NCBI GenBank assembly: GCA_030267565.1
Contig: BRXU01000005.1
Span: 5,422,001 to 5,486,000 of the forward strand
DNA: 64,000 nt
Reading direction: 5' to 3'
From: Pleodorina starrii
Taxonomy: Eukaryota; Chlorophyta; Chlorophyceae; Chlamydomonadales; Volvocaceae
The position numbers and the translations under genes were made by a program. The notes below the pieces were generated by a model. It made no database searches. It worked only from the letters and a program-made list of their open reading frames with translations, and was not told the origin of the DNA. Positions 1 through 11,859 of this stretch are shown here, piece after piece. Within the stretch, counting starts at the first letter, position 1; each line of letters starts with the position of its first letter.

Positions 1-209
1 CGTCACTCCGGCGATCACTGCCTGAGCGGGAGCTGAGTGCCGCTCATGATCCAAGTACGGCAGGATCCCTAAGCCCGGCTATGATAGAAAGGCCCGGTCA
101 GGCCTGCCCAACAAGCTCGAGTCACCTTTACCAGTCTGCAGTACGATTGCAGATGTCCTTGGCCGCTAGATTCAGTCATATAGTGCCAGAGATGCAGTGT
201 GTCGTGACA
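1..209 (-). repeat. Inverted copy of the 14.58-kb TIR-element family, cut by the window edge
   Basis: This stretch is nearly identical, in reverse complement, to 14,576-14,905. Both contain the sequence around 'ctagattcagtcatata', the 'aagctcgagtcacc' block and the end 'gtgtgtcgtgaca'. The left end continues outside the window. It is a dispersed repeat copy facing the opposite way to those at 14.6-15.9 kb. No coding potential is visible. Confidence 0.85.
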
Positions 210-841
210 GGACGAACTGCACGCCCAAGGTGTTGTCTTCGTTGCGAACCCTACCCTAGCCTACCGTTGTCTAGTCAGCGCAACCGGGCTGCGGCTCACT
301 CGTGAGCATCATGTGCAGCCCGCTCCAGCACATCCTGGCTCTGTTCGGCCTGCACTTCGCTCGCATGTCTTGCCCCCAACAACTGGGCTGCGGCCCGCTC
401 CCGGGCACTGTGCACAGCCTGCTCGAGACCACTTTGGCTCTGCTGGGCTAGACGCGTGTTACTACCCCTCAACGTATTAGCCCAGGTTGGGCCGCTCTGC
501 CCCAGGAGCCATTCCAGCTCAGGCCGCTACCCGTTGATGGTTGCTGCAACACTGTCTTGTATGTACTAACACGAGGTGCCCCAGGGACGCACTGACAGGT
601 CGGGGGCACGCAGGGCATCCCATGCTTCGCGAAGCTCGACAGGGGCAACCACAGCGGGGACAAACTGGCACAGGGACCACAAGCGGCCCCCGGCGGGGAC
701 GGCGGCCATGGCACTGCTGGGGCACCGCGTGCACAACCCAGTTCCGCGCTTGGTAGATCGCTTTACCTGTTCATCAACAGCTTGTATTGGCACCCTCGCG
801 TGTGAACATCCGGTTCACGCACCGTTTCCTGCGTCGTTTTT
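210..841. other. No recognisable gene
   Basis: GC-rich sequence with short overlapping reading frames in several phases and no recognisable protein. It contains scattered words such as 'ctgggctgcggc' but no clean repeat unit. I see nothing that can be annotated. Confidence 0.5.
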
Positions 842-888
842 GGGCGGGGCCCCAGCGCGAAGCGCCCAGGGGGGCCCCGCCCTGTAGC
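842..888. repeat. GC-rich palindromic repeat
   Basis: Two complementary arms, GGGCGGGGCCCC and GGGGCCCCGCCC, enclose AGCGCGAAGCGC and form a strong hairpin. A diverged relative with the same core, CCAGCGCGAA followed by ACGC, lies at 48,180-48,232. It is probably a short dispersed palindromic repeat. Confidence 0.55.
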
Positions 889-1299
889 CGTAGCGCCTCT
901 AGCGTAGCTAGAGAAGCGGAGGACTTACCCGACTGGAATGTCCGTCCGTAGTAGTACGTGCGATGTAATGCCTTTTTTGTGGCTTTTCGCTTTTCGTTTC
1001 GGCATTTCTCATACCGTATTGCATTCTATATTGCAAGATATGCATCCGTACGTATGTCCATGCATGTTAAAATTTGTGCTAGTTTTCGCTGATCGCGGCC
1101 GAAGTCGCATGAGCGCCTCCGCGCCTGGAAATCATCGCAATCGCTGTCAACATTTTAATGATGGAATTGTGACATGGCGGCGCGATGTGAATCGTATTGC
1201 TATCGTGAAGTAGAATTGCTCGGCTCCGAAACCTCGACGCGTAAAGTGCGTAAATTTAGTTTGCATCGCGGAATGTAGTGTTCGCATATAGATATATCA
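889..1299. other. No recognisable gene
   Basis: Moderately AT-richer spacer with one 91-codon frame (938-1,213, plus) that resembles no family I know. I see no repeat, RNA gene or splice-supported exon. Confidence 0.45.
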
Positions 1300-2125
1300 C
1301 CCTCGTAGTGTAGCGGAGCGCTGCATAGCGTTGCGTAGCGGATCGTAACGAAGCTTAGCGGAACGTATCGCGAAGCATAGCGTCGCGTCGTGTCGGCGAT
1401 TAAAGTCGTGCGCGCCTGCGCAGCGCTCCGATACGTTCTGCTGCGCTTTGCTGCACTGTCGCTCGCTCGCTCGCTCGTTCGCTCGCTCGCTCAGTTTCAT
1501 CGCTTTAACGCTAATCGGCAATTAAAGTCGCACGCGCTCCGCTGCGCTCGGTTACAGCACAGCGTGCACGATCGCATTTTCGGAGTGTATGTAGCGGACC
1601 GTAGCGTTTCGTAGCGTAACGTAGTAAACCGCTGCGCTTGGCTCAAAGTTAGTCGCCGCTGGTCGCGGCTCGTCGCGGCTCGCGTCGTCGCCGCTCGTTA
1701 TTCGTTGCCGCTCGCCGCCGCGTAGCGTAGCGTAGCGCCCATCACATCACGTCGTGTCGTGTCACGTCGTGTCGTGTCACGTCGTGTCGCGTACCGTCGC
1801 GTCGCATCGTGTAGTGCAGCGCAGCATGCACGATCGCATTGCAATGCTACACAACGCAACACGACGTCGTGTCGTCGCATCATGTAGCCTAGCGTAGCGT
1901 AGCGTAGCGTAGCGGATCGTAATGGAGCGTAGCGGAGCGTAGCGTAGAGCATCGCGGGGCATAGCATAGCATCACGTCGCGTCACGTAACATGGTGTAGC
2001 GTCGCATCGCGTCATGTAGCCTAGCATAGCGTAGTATAGCATAGCATTGCGTAGCGAATCATAATGGAGCGTCGCGTCGCGTCGTGTCGCGTCACGTCGC
2101 GTCGCGTCGCGTCGCGTCGCGTCCG
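1300..2125. repeat. Degenerate 5-bp satellite (GTAGC/GTCGC/GTGTC)
   Basis: The sequence is dominated by pentamers such as GTAGC, GTCGC and GTGTC, in runs that end with an almost pure (CGTCG)n block near 2,085-2,123. The period of five is interrupted by point changes and a few unique stretches (1,380-1,620). The open frames here (for example 1,698-2,240, minus, rich in Arg/Asp/Ala/Thr) are products of the pentamer repeat, not genes. Confidence 0.85.
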
Positions 2126-3200
2126 CATCCGCAAGGGGCGCTACGGCAGCCCGCGGCCCACAGGGCGCGCGCTTGTAGGATTGCCCATGTCCGTGTCTGC
2201 GCTGTCTGATGTAAAAGGGCAAGTGCAGACTTTCGGCCAACGGAAAGACTCCATAAGTAGATTATTACGTTCTTTATTGCATGGTAAATTTATTATAGGA
2301 TTCCAACATCGCATGAGTAAAAACCAGTTTGGCAGTCTCCTTGGACCGAGGCCGAGGTCAAACCAACGCCTCTCGGCCTGTAATTAATTCCAGAAGATCC
2401 ATCGTTTCTCGAACGGGAATTCTGATTTCGGCAACCAAATATGTTTGCATTGCGAACAATCTTCCCGCGAACACACCACAGCAGCTCTGCTTGCCGGTCC
2501 GACCGACTTGGCGCATATTACAATACAAAGATTGCAAGGAGCAAACCATGAGGGGCAAACTGCTGGTTGTCGGACGCCAAGCGGCAAATTGCACGCATGA
2601 TGCGGCGGTCTTCTGCTGCGGGCCGCCAAACAAGTCCAGTCGGCAACCTAGGGGACTTCTGCATTCCCTGTCCTACTGTTAACGTTGTCAAGCCTCCTCT
2701 ACAGCGAATACCTCGGTAGCGAAGCCTGTGCACTCTCGTCGGCGTCAAGTGCACGTCGTCGCGACCCTCGCAAAGTAACAGTTCCATTTGCAAGTCAGCC
2801 TGTGTGATGTGTAAATGATACACTCCATGTCTATTGTCAAGCTACTTAAGCCAAGCAATTCGCTCGCGGGAAGAGTTGCACAGTGCCGAGACGGCGCGCG
2901 ATGCTAAATATGGGGCGGATTGCTGAAGCCGCAGGCATTTCAGATATAAAGCTCTGGCTGTCTATCAGCAGGAATGCTGACACTCTCACACTTGACGCCC
3001 TCGCCGCCCTAGCACTCAACTTAACCCGTACGGATTGAACGGGGCCCCGCCCTTTTTCCGGCTTCAAGGAAGCCGACACCAACCCCTTGTCGTGGCCCCG
3101 CAAACAGCCTTTGGACGCGTGTGAACCTGCGCAGCGTATGTATGCTCCGGTTTCGGCCTCCTACGTCCTGCGCCTCGCGTATGCGTAACCGTCGCTTTGC
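2126..3200. other. Unidentified region with two short minus-strand frames
   Basis: Two partly overlapping minus frames (2,518-2,823 and 2,358-2,633) have protein-like composition. One contains RETMDLLELI and the other MRAICRLASDNQQ. I cannot assign either to a family. They could be exons of an old transposase or of an unknown gene, but flanking splice sites are not convincing. From 3,037 a short 'ggggccccgcccttttt' block is shared with 48,849-48,895. Confidence 0.3.
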
Positions 3201-3206
3201 ATCCGG

Positions 3207-3577
3207 TGTCGGTCCAGAGGTCTCCGCGTAGTGCGTCAACCGTTCGCGTAACTGTCACAGCTCGCCATCTGGTCTTTATGGCGTGTTGCATGCCCTCGCT
3301 AACATTTGTTGATACTCCTTCGCGCTGCCTTTGCATTCTTCGCGTTCGTCGTGGCAATGCTCGCTTCCCGGTTTCGGCCTTCTCCTTCCCGCTGTTCGCG
3401 CTCCCGTGTTTTGCCTCGCACAAATAATTTCCATTGCTTATGCCATTCTTGCATGTGTTTCTACGCAATGTTTGCGTCCTCCGGGCGCTTGGTTCTCCTT
3501 CCTGAGCAGTACGCATGCGTCACCGCATTTGATACAGTGGTCCGCTCTGGCCGCATGCGTAACCGTCGATTTGTCAT
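3207..3577 (+). repeat. Copy 1 of a ~411-bp duplicated repeat
   Basis: It runs from 'ggtccagaggtctccgcgta' to 'gcatgcgtaaccgtcg' and is repeated in direct orientation about 411 bp downstream (3,617-3,975). Diverged inverted copies lie at 4,404-4,700 and 5,555-5,630. No protein is conserved across the copies, so it is a non-coding dispersed or tandem repeat. Confidence 0.8.
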
Positions 3578-3616
3578 TACACATCATTCATATTGAATTT
3601 GTTTTTTCATCGCGGT

Positions 3617-3975
3617 GGCGGTCCGGAGCTCTCCGCGTATTGCGTCAACCGTTTGCGTAACCGTCATAGCTCGCCATCTGGTCTTTAATTCGTGTTGCCT
3701 TCCCTCGCTATTATTTGTCGATACTCCTTTGCGCTGCCTTTGCATTGTCCGCTTTCGTCTTTGCATTGTCCGCTTCCCGGTTTCGGCCTTCTCCTTCCCG
3801 TTGTTCGCGCTCCCGTGCTCTGTCTCGCACAAATGACTTCCATTGTTGATGTCATTCTTGCATGTGTTTTTACGCAAAGTTTGCGTCGTCCGGGCGCTTG
3901 GTTCTCCTTCCTGCGCATTACGCATGCGTCACCGCCTTTCCTATTGTGGTCCGTTCGAGCACATAACGGGCTCCT
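3617..3975 (+). repeat. Copy 2 of the ~411-bp repeat
   Basis: Direct repeat of 3,207-3,577 with scattered substitutions. Shared words include 'gcgtcaaccgt', 'ctcgccatctggtcttta', 'tttcggccttctccttcccg' and 'ccgggcgcttggttctcctt'. Reading frames that appear in both copies differ in phase, which argues against coding. Confidence 0.8.
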
Positions 3976-4270
3976 TGTATTCAGAACCATTCCGCCTTTA
4001 ACATGCGCTTGTACGGGCCCTCGCAGACACACCGCGCAGTGTGTCCTGCATTGGCGTCCTGAAGGCGCTTTCCCTTGTTTGACTCCATTTCGTCTCGCCG
4101 ATCCTTGATTCCGACTCACATACTGCCGCCCTTGCCGTTCTCTGCCTTTTCTCCTGTTATCAGCTTGCTTCCGTGCAGCTGACAATGCGACGGTACCGCC
4201 CAGTTACCGCTCACATGTGTACTGCTGGCTAACATATTCAGCCCACACAAACTCTGGTGCTTAACCCTTC

Positions 4271-4289
4271 AATTGGTCTGAGACCAATT
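4271..4289. repeat. Recurrent hairpin motif, copy 1
   Basis: AATTGGTC-TGA-GACCAATT is a perfect 8-bp stem, preceded by 'cttaaccctt' and followed by 'tccgg'. Related hairpins with changed but still paired stems occur at 7,664-7,681 and 12,408-12,428, and an imperfect one at 18,203-18,220. The flanking 110 bp (4,180-4,290) is also similar to 18,094-18,215, so the hairpin belongs to a dispersed element. Confidence 0.65.
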
Positions 4290-4403
4290 TCCGGGTATAG
4301 ACGTTGCAATGCATGTCCACCAACAGAACTGGTGGGACAACGATGCGAGTATTACAAGAAGGGCCTGCGGCGATCCCGGAATTTGGTCGCGCCGTAGAGT
4401 TGT

Positions 4404-4700
4404 GGAACGCGTGGGTTGACAGAAAGACGAACGATAGAGTCACAATAGGAAACGCGGTGACGCATTCGTACTGCGCAGGAAGGAGAACCAAGCGCCCGGA
4501 GGACGCAAACTTCGCGCGTTAATACCTGCAAGAATGGCAGAACCAATGGGATCCATTTGTGCGAGGCAACAGCACGGGAGCACGAACAGCAGGAAGGAGA
4601 AGGCCGCAACCGGGAAGGGGCCAATGCAAAGCCGAGAGCGGACAATGTCAATGCAGCGCGAATGAGTATCGGATCAACAAACAATAATGAGGGAAGGCAA
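4404..4700 (-). repeat. Inverted, diverged copy of the ~411-bp repeat
   Basis: In reverse complement this matches copies 1 and 2 through 'ccgggcgcttggttctcctt' and 'cggccttctccttcc'. Together with the direct copies it makes a foldback arrangement. A 75-bp inverted fragment of the same family is at 5,555-5,630. Confidence 0.7.
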
Positions 4701-6200
4701 TACGCCTTATAGACCAGAGAGGGTGTCCGCGGCCGGCAAAAATCGCTTTGGTGGACTAGGGAGGGGTCGCGACCCCCCTCCCCCCCCCCATGACCCATAC
4801 CCCCCATCCCTACCCCACCCATGATTGTTGAAAATTATTTTCAGCTTTGCAGGATGTGGAATGACGTGCGTTGACTGTGGCCTTAAGCTTTTTACGACCG
4901 TTGTCAAGAAGGCAGAAATGAACGGATGGATAGGTGATAAGACAACGACTAGATTAGGAACAAAATCACATATCGGTTCGCGGCCGGGCGCTAAGCCTGC
5001 AGGAAGTCAAATGCGTACGGAAACGCGGCCTGGGTTGCCTCCGGCATCCCAAAGAGAGTGTACTGTTGTGTTGTACCGTTGCATTCGATAACAGAAGACA
5101 TAATCATTGGGGACTGATCGATGCTTTTAGGGAACCTGGTGCACACATGGAGTACGTTTGACAAACAATGCCGGGGCCCGACACGTAGTTTACCTCAATC
5201 ATCTTCTCCGATGCCGCCATATCTTTCAACCCTAATTTTTCATTGAAGCAAGCTAGTGTAGTCTCGACTAAGGCTCGTCAAGGCGCGCTGCAATTCGAGT
5301 TGACCGGAACGCATGGTGCCCCATAGTCTGCTTAAGTAACGCAGGTACTTTTCAGCTAAATAAGCGTATAACCTTGTGTGTGATAGCACAGCGTTTGCCC
5401 TTGAGTCGTGCGTTCAGAAGTCGCAAAGCACTGTGGGCCTTATGAACTTTCCTCATGGGTGATGGGGGGGAGGGGGGGTCCCTGGGCCCCACCAGCCCCC
5501 ATCATTCATACCCCTGACCCCCCCCATAGTCCATAGAGGCGCCGTGGGACGGCCGCGGACACCCTCCAGATGGCGAGCTATGACGGTTACGCAAACGGTT
5601 GACGCATTACGCGGACAGCTCTGGACCCCCGCCGCGATCATCAGAAGAACGAATCCAATATAAATGGCGCTTGGATGTCAAGCGCCGGTTACGCATGCGC
5701 GAGGGGCAGGCCGTAGGAGGCCGAAACCGGAGCATACATACGCTGTGCAGGTAGGTGCTGACGCGAGAATGGCAGAGGGCGATGGCGGCTTGCCAAACAC
5801 TATACGTGGTTGCCACAGTCAGTATATATAGGGGTGCTCCTTTCGCTGTCACAGCCTAGAGACGTGTTTTGGGGGGCAACCCGCATGGGCGCACCTGCCT
5901 GGCGAACAGCCATCAGCTGCACAGCCGTCTAGGAGCGCCATCGGCGCATATATAGCTGGGGCAAATCGCGCTTCTTCAGGAGAGTGGTGTCGCGTCTATC
6001 AATGGATCGCAGCCTGGGTGGGAATGGCCTCTAGGGCAGGGGCGGCCCCACCTGGGCGAGCTCGTTGCGGAGTGAGCGCCAAGCCCAGCAGAGTCAATAT
6101 GTGCTAGAGCGGGCGGCTGTGCACAGGCCCGGGAGCGGGCTGCAGTCCGTGTATTGGTTGCCGGGACAGCCCAGTCGAGCCAACATGTTCTGGAGCGGTA
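4701..6200. other. Repeat-rich spacer without a gene
   Basis: Contains C-rich and G-rich low-complexity tracts near 4,765-4,822 and 5,458-5,525, and the 75-bp inverted fragment of the 411-bp repeat at 5,555-5,630. Short frames do not resemble any known protein. Confidence 0.5.
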
Positions 6201-6209
6201 TGTGCAAGA

Positions 6210-7340
6210 TGCTTACGAGCGAGCCACAGCCCGGTTGTTGGAGGCAAGGAATGTGTGGGAGGGGCCGGCCGGCCTAGCACGGACAGCTGGGTGCCCGGAA
6301 GCAGCAGCTGTGACAGGGACCAGCGAAATAGCATCATCAGCAGCTGCGACAGGTCCATGGGTGCGGGGAATGCATGGGCATTGCGTGCGTGGAAGCCTTG
6401 GAAAGTAGGGAGGAAGGCCCAGAGGAGAGGGGGGCGGGGCGCCGGCACTCCGTCCGAGTAGCCGTACGGCGCCCGCCTCGTCCCTTGGGAAAAACTCGTT
6501 CGGTGGCAAAGGCGGCGAGAGATGCCGCCGGCCCTTGCCCACCGCCGCTAAGGGGTCCCGCCAGCAGCGCACACCGTTCCGCATGATCTTGGTGAACCCG
6601 TAAGGACTGTTGAGCCACCCCATTGGGAGCGCACGCATTCAGCTCGTACAACACGCCACAAAAACGAAACGCGAAGTACCGGTAGAATGAAGGCATTGGC
6701 CAAGTCAACCTTGACCATCCAGGCGTCCTGGATCCCCATGCACCGGAGCGTGCGGAGGGACTCAAGTGACCTTCTGAGCGATATTCATGCGCTTCAGATT
6801 AACTACCAACCGCCAGGACACGCTGCCCGGCTTGGGCACACAGAACGCTTTCACCACGTGAGCAACAGACCGGGCGGGGGTCCACCCGGGAAACGGCGCC
6901 CAACGCAACCAGACGCGGTTCTTCCGTCTCCAACCAGCAACCACCAACGACGCTGCGCAGCATCGACAGGAAAACTGAGAGGCTCAAACGCTGGCGGTGA
7001 GCGACCCCCGAAGAACTCGACGGGAACGCCGTGCTTGAACACGTGCAACGTGCGTGCATGCATCCGATCCAAACGCCTTCCACGCAGCTACCCACTCCGT
7101 CATCCGCGCATGCAGAGGGGTGGCGGGGGCACCCATGCGTTGAGCCTACATCGCTCTGCCTCGGGCCTGACGCGCCCGAGGCGGCGGCTGCCGCGGCGGC
7201 CCGATTTTGCTGGAAGCCCCGACCACCATTGCGGCCACCGCGCCCACGACGCCCATGCCCGCCAGTGTTATTCTGGCACTGGCCTAGATTGCCGTTGCGG
7301 CTTTTAAACTCCTTCTTCGCAAGGGCCTTAAGTGAAATCC
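6210..7340 (-). pseudogene. Degenerate DIRS/LTR-type reverse transcriptase relic
   Basis: Read on the minus strand, three frames carry consecutive reverse-transcriptase blocks. A palm/finger block VPKPGSVSWRLVVNLKRMN lies near 6,780-6,850, the motif A region VKVDLANAF near 6,690-6,720, and a motif B-like ALPMGWLNSPYGFTKIMR near 6,575-6,632. A Gly/Arg/Asn-rich segment upstream (7,180-7,330) may be the end of a gag-like protein. The blocks are in different frames, so the copy is broken by frameshifts. The wording of the motifs is closest, by my recognition, to DIRS/Pat-type (Kangaroo or TOC3-like) elements of volvocine algae, but a Ty3-type origin cannot be excluded. No tyrosine recombinase or terminal repeats were found. 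Confidence 0.55.
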
Positions 7341-8598
7341 TCGCTCTGCCCCACGTACGGAACTGGGTTGTGCACGCGGTGCCGCATTAACGTCCGGACT
7401 GGCTTCAACCTAACCAAGGCATTTACAGGTTCTCGCAAGAGGTCCAGCCAGATGCTCGACCACGTGCACCGAAGGTGCTTCCGGCGTTCGCTGTAGTATG
7501 ATGATTAATTGTGTTGCTTATAATAGCGTGGGATATAGGTGCTTTATATCTGACCCCGTGCGAGACGGAACCTGCAATCCAAACTTCCAAGCCGACCTGT
7601 TACTGCTGCGTACCGCTGGCAGCAGCACACTGAGCCCACAACTCCTCTGGTGCTTAACCCTTCATTGGTCTGAGGACCAATTCCGGGTACTTGAACAAGC
7701 GTTCATCAAGGTTCTGCATATTTTTGGTTAAATGTAAATAAACTCAAGAAGGCCAGCGTAAAATATCTACAAGGCGATACACCGTCCCTCACCGTCAGTA
7801 CAAGGCCGACAGAGGGCGAAGAATTTAGCGGAGTATGTAGAAAACGTCGGGAAAAGGCACCACAGTAGGTCGCATGAGGTGTCAGAAGGCACGCGAGAAA
7901 CAGCGCACGCAGACGGAAAAGTGCTACCTTGAGCGCCGGGACGCGTTAGTCCCATTGACCCTAACTTCAAAGTGAGTCGCTCGTCTATCTCGTCCAGGCG
8001 CCCGCCTATGCAGTACATCCTTATTTCGCCTCCTATGGCTGTTCAGAAACAAGTAAGGGCCTCCGGCAGTCCCGCTTTTGGTGTCAGCAGGCCGTGTGTA
8101 GCGGACCAGCGGAACCAACGCACTAGCCGAGGCATCGGAAATAGGGAGAGGTAGGTAGTCCTGGGTAGTCAGTTGCCCTTTAATCAGGAGGTTCGTGCGC
8201 GGTCAGGGCATGGCTCCAAAAGCACGTCCTAAACACGAATGCAAGCTTGCAAGGCCAAACACATCCGCCACACCGCGCGACAACGCGCAGCTAAAAAGCG
8301 GGCTCCATCAGGGTTGGCGAGCGGCATTCGGGAGTAGGAGAGGCAGGCGAAGCAAGCACAGTGATTGCAAGTGAATTGTACGCTCCGTTGGAGTGTTGCA
8401 TGACTGGCGTGCATCGGTGCGCTAGCAAGCGCAACCCACAGCTGTACACTGCCGCCCAGCACCACGCCCCAAGGAAAGCCGTAAAAACCCAGTGCCCATG
8501 CACAGGTGAGAACGCCCTCTCCCAGTGCCGACCCCTTTCCCAGATCAGAAAGGTGACGCCCCCAACCTCCGTCCTCACGCAGCATATGAAAATAGCAT
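7341..8598. other. Spacer with hairpin motif; no gene recognised
   Basis: Contains the second copy of the recurrent hairpin (7,664-7,681) and several short frames without recognisable similarity. The stretch 8,229-8,598 may be diverged LINE sequence continuing from the neighbouring element, but its frame is lost. Confidence 0.4.
7664..7681. repeat. Recurrent hairpin motif, copy 2
   Basis: ATTGGTC-TGAG-GACCAAT forms a perfect 7-bp stem, again preceded by 'gtgcttaacccttc' and followed by 'tccgggta'. See copy 1 at 4,271-4,289. Confidence 0.65.
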
Positions 8599-8599
8599 T

Positions 8600-9100
8600 C
8601 ATTGTCCCCAATATGCACTCGCACCCGCACGGCTTAGGGCCAGGTGCGTGTTGGCCGGGTGCGTGTTGCCGGGCAGGGGCACACCGTCCACCGCAAGGCG
8701 CCACTTGATCTCCATGTTGTCATTCTCCCAGCGCACTCCAAACCACAGGCGTGCCTGGGTTGCCCGTAAGCGGCTGAGCTCGGTGGCAAGGTCGGGCAAC
8801 GCCGGGTTCTCCGGCGTGCTCAGGGCCTCCCGCACAAACTCGGTGATCAGACCCACTCGCCGCTCGCTGGCAGGCCCGTCCTTCAGTTGTGTCGCCTGGC
8901 TGGCCGTCAGGCGGCGCAGTGGCACTGCATCCGTCAGGCGGCGCAGTGGCACTGCAGCCACCCAGTCGCCCGACGATCATGGCCATCACCTGCACGCAGT
9001 CTGGCGGTGGCAGTGCCGGCGGTTGCTGTTGCTGCTGCTGGGGGCCTTCCGCCTGCTGCCGCCACTGCTGCCGTAGCCTGGTCTCCAGCATACAGGCTGA
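8600..9100 (-). pseudogene. LINE ORF2 linker fragment
   Basis: Minus frames here have Gln/Ala-rich sequence followed by ELSRLRATQARLWFGVRW and WENDNMEIKWRLAVDG, which is typical in composition of the region between endonuclease and reverse transcriptase in LINE ORF2. An 18-bp repeat of 'gcggcgcagtggcactgc' type is duplicated at about 8,908-8,956. The frame is lost at about 8,599. It is not a functional gene on its own. Confidence 0.45.
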
Positions 9101-9286
9101 CTCCAGCCAGGCCGGGCCGATATCGTTATTCAGGCCCCCCAGAGCTGCAAGGGTGGCGTCCGTGTCCTGCAGTTGGGCTGGGGTCGTGGCTGGGTCGAGG
9201 TGCTCACGGGCCCACGCGTGCCAGGCTGCTCCCTGGAGGGTGGTGGCTGGGCCAGGCGGGTACGGCGGATGCCTGGGCCCCGCTCC

Positions 9287-10169
9287 TCACTTCGGCGTGG
9301 CAGCAGATGCAGTGCCGCGACCCTGTGGTGTGTGGAAGGTGATGGCGGTGTGGCATATGTACGGCAGCATGGGTTGGATGATGTAGATGCGGTCGAGGCG
9401 GGAGCCCCCCGGGGTGGGGATGCGGTACAGGTGGGTGAAGTCGTGGCGCAGGGGGTGGAGGTGTCGGTGGGTGTCAACCATGGCGGTGCCCGCCTGCCGT
9501 CTCATGTCCGCTATCGGCCCGTCCCCCCTGGGGCCCCTGACGATTCCCGCTCCGGGTCCTTTACAAAGTTAAAGTCGCCCGCTCAGATGAGGGTGGTGTC
9601 GTTGTCTGCAGCTGTAGCACGCGTCGCTGTGGCAGCAGCCAGGATGTTGCTGAATAAAAGGCGCCGTGTATCCGCTGCCGCTGTGGTGGACCCGTGGGAA
9701 GGTAGACGTTGCAGATATGCAGGCAGTGCCCCCCCAAACGGAGCACACACTCGGTGAACCGGCCCCGCGCACATGCAGGGAGGGTTGCGGCCGGTGGCGG
9801 CTCCAGGGCGGCCGCGAGCCCCTGACGCACGAGGATGAGGACCCCCGCCGTGTGGGTCGAGCCAGACCGCGAGTGCACCGCTACGTGCCAACCTTGGGTG
9901 TGCCCCTGCAGCATTGCTGCATGGCGTAGGTCCCGCTTAAAGAGGCACTGGTGCTGGATGTTGGTATGGTGATTCTCCTGTAGACACACCACATCCAGAC
10001 GCAGCTCTGCCCACTGCCATACTGCTGCCTGAAGACGGTTCCCATGTGACGCCAGCAGCCCATGCATGTTGTGCGTGGCGATCCGGAGTGGATGGCCTTG
10101 CACAGCGTTCCGCTGTTGCATTCTTCCCGTCCCCCTGATTGGCATCTCATTTGAGTGCTCCGCCTCCAT
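9287..10169 (-). pseudogene. LINE endonuclease (APE/exonuclease III fold), broken
   Basis: The signature blocks of an apurinic-type endonuclease appear in order. LRIATHNMHGL (metal-binding Asn) is followed by DVVCLQEN (catalytic Glu), ICNVYLPTG, AGDFNFV (Asp-Phe-Asn), and finally SRLDRIYI near 9,370-9,405. This enzyme nicks target DNA to prime retrotransposition. The copy is dead. A TGA replaces a codon just before AGDFN at 9,583-9,585, and the blocks fall in three different frames, so at least two frameshifts are present. Confidence 0.75.
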
Positions 10170-11726
10170 GGCGGTGGGGGTGTGTTCTTCGTCCTCCTCG
10201 TCCTCCTACCTTGATGCTAGCCCGAGGAGTGGAAGGCTCAGCTGCTGCCGGCCTCGTTGGGCAACTTCGTGCTGGGTGTGGGGGTTGACATTTGACGGTG
10301 GAGGAGTCTGCACCCGCTGCAGGCTGGGGATCTGTGATCCGTCCGAAGGCTTGGCCTGGCTGCCGGTCGCCAGCATTGCGGTCAACTGCGCCGTGGCCTC
10401 CTCTGCTGCCTGCTGAGCCTTCCGCTCCTCCATGTTCCTCTTGCGGGCCTCCAGGGCCTTTTTTTTGCGCCTTGTTCCGCTCGGCTCGCTCCTTTTCTGA
10501 CAGATGCTCGAGCCGTTGCGGCTTCCGCTTTGGGGCCTCGGGGCCTGCTGGGCCCTGGTCGGGCTGTGTGCGCTCCTGCTGCGGCCGCTGCCTGGCTTTG
10601 CTCCCGGTAGCCTTTCGCCTGCTGCCTGCCCCCGTAAGACCTGACTTGAACCAGAAAGCGGGGGCTGTAGCGGCTGCGGCGGCCGATGGGTCTCGCTCCT
10701 GCGGCACTGCTGCCACCGCACCGCTGCTGTGGACGTACGTGGTGGCCGCCTCCATCCAGGTGTCGGTGTCCTGTTTCGTCGCCATGCATGGAGTCGCCTG
10801 TGCCTGCACCCCTGGTTGGGTTGCCGCCATCGTGGGGTCCGGCTGTGGGGCCGATGGCAGCTGCGGCTGTTAAGTCGGTGACGGTGGTGGGGTTTGTATC
10901 CGTGGCTGGGCCTGCGGCGGCGGCGGGGTCGGCAGCCGTTGCATCTGTACCTGCAACGGTGGCTGGGCCTGCAGCTGTGGGGCTGGTGGCGGCGGCGGCG
11001 CCCACGGCGGCGGTGGGGCCTGCTGCGGCGGCGGGGCCTGCTGGGGGTAAATCGTTGTATTACTTACGGTCACAGTGACCGGTGGGGCCCTGGCTCGCTG
11101 CAGCAGCTGCCTGGTTTGCCCACATGGAGTTGGGGAGTCTGGGTGCCGCGGCCGCCATGGCGGCCCATGTGTCTGCTCCGGCTGCAGTGGCAGTGATGTT
11201 GGCTGATGCCAGAGGCGTGAGTGGGGGTGGAATGCGTGGGGTCATGCCGGGCGTGATGCCCACCCCCATGTGTGCGTGCTGTATTCCTGCTCCCACCTCG
11301 GGCTCCGGGCCCCATCTATCTGGTCCGCTGTACGGCCGCAGCGTACGGTGGCGGCACCCCGCTCGAGGGGCCTGGCTGGGCCGGGGCAGCTGCGGTCTGG
11401 GCGGCTTGGTGTTGCTATTGCAACTGCTGCAGCTGCTGCATCTGGCGCGCCAGCTCCGTCCGTGGCGGCCGTTTGCAAGGCAAGGCAAGGTGAATGGTTC
11501 CCCCCGATCTTTGGGCGTGAGCCTGCTGTATGTCCAGGTGAGGCGCCGGCTGCTGGAAACCCGTCTTGTCCCATGTGCGCCGCGGGGTGGAGGAGGACAT
11601 CGCGAGGATCTTCGGATTATCTCTCAGCCTGGGGCCGATGTGGCTGTGAGCGAGTTGCTGAACTGTCGCCTGTCCATTTGAACGTCGTTGGGGCGCGGAG
11701 GTCCGCGCCCGTCCGTTTTCAGCCAT
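10150..11726 (-). pseudogene. LINE ORF1-like region
   Basis: Starts at a minus-strand Met at 11,726 (MAENGRARTSAPQRRS). The region is rich in Gln, Ala, Pro and Gly, and near its C-terminal end it has a charged, probably coiled-coil stretch around KALEARKRNMEERKAQQ. Position directly upstream of the endonuclease and the basic, low-complexity composition fit a LINE ORF1 nucleic-acid-binding protein. Several frames would have to be joined, so this copy is degraded. No CCHC knuckle is seen. Confidence 0.5.
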
Positions 11727-11859
11727 GATGGCCTATCCTATCTAGGTATTTTGCATTACGGTCGAAATTTCGCATTTGCCGCGGCCGAAGAGGTCGGCCA
11801 GTGGCAGTTCGCGGACGGACGCATTTATGTTGTTGCGATACTGGAACGTGGTGTCTCGC

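Noticed and set aside
1698..2240. 180-codon Arg/Asp/Thr-rich frame on the minus strand
   Set aside because: Product of the GTAGC/GTCGC pentamer satellite.
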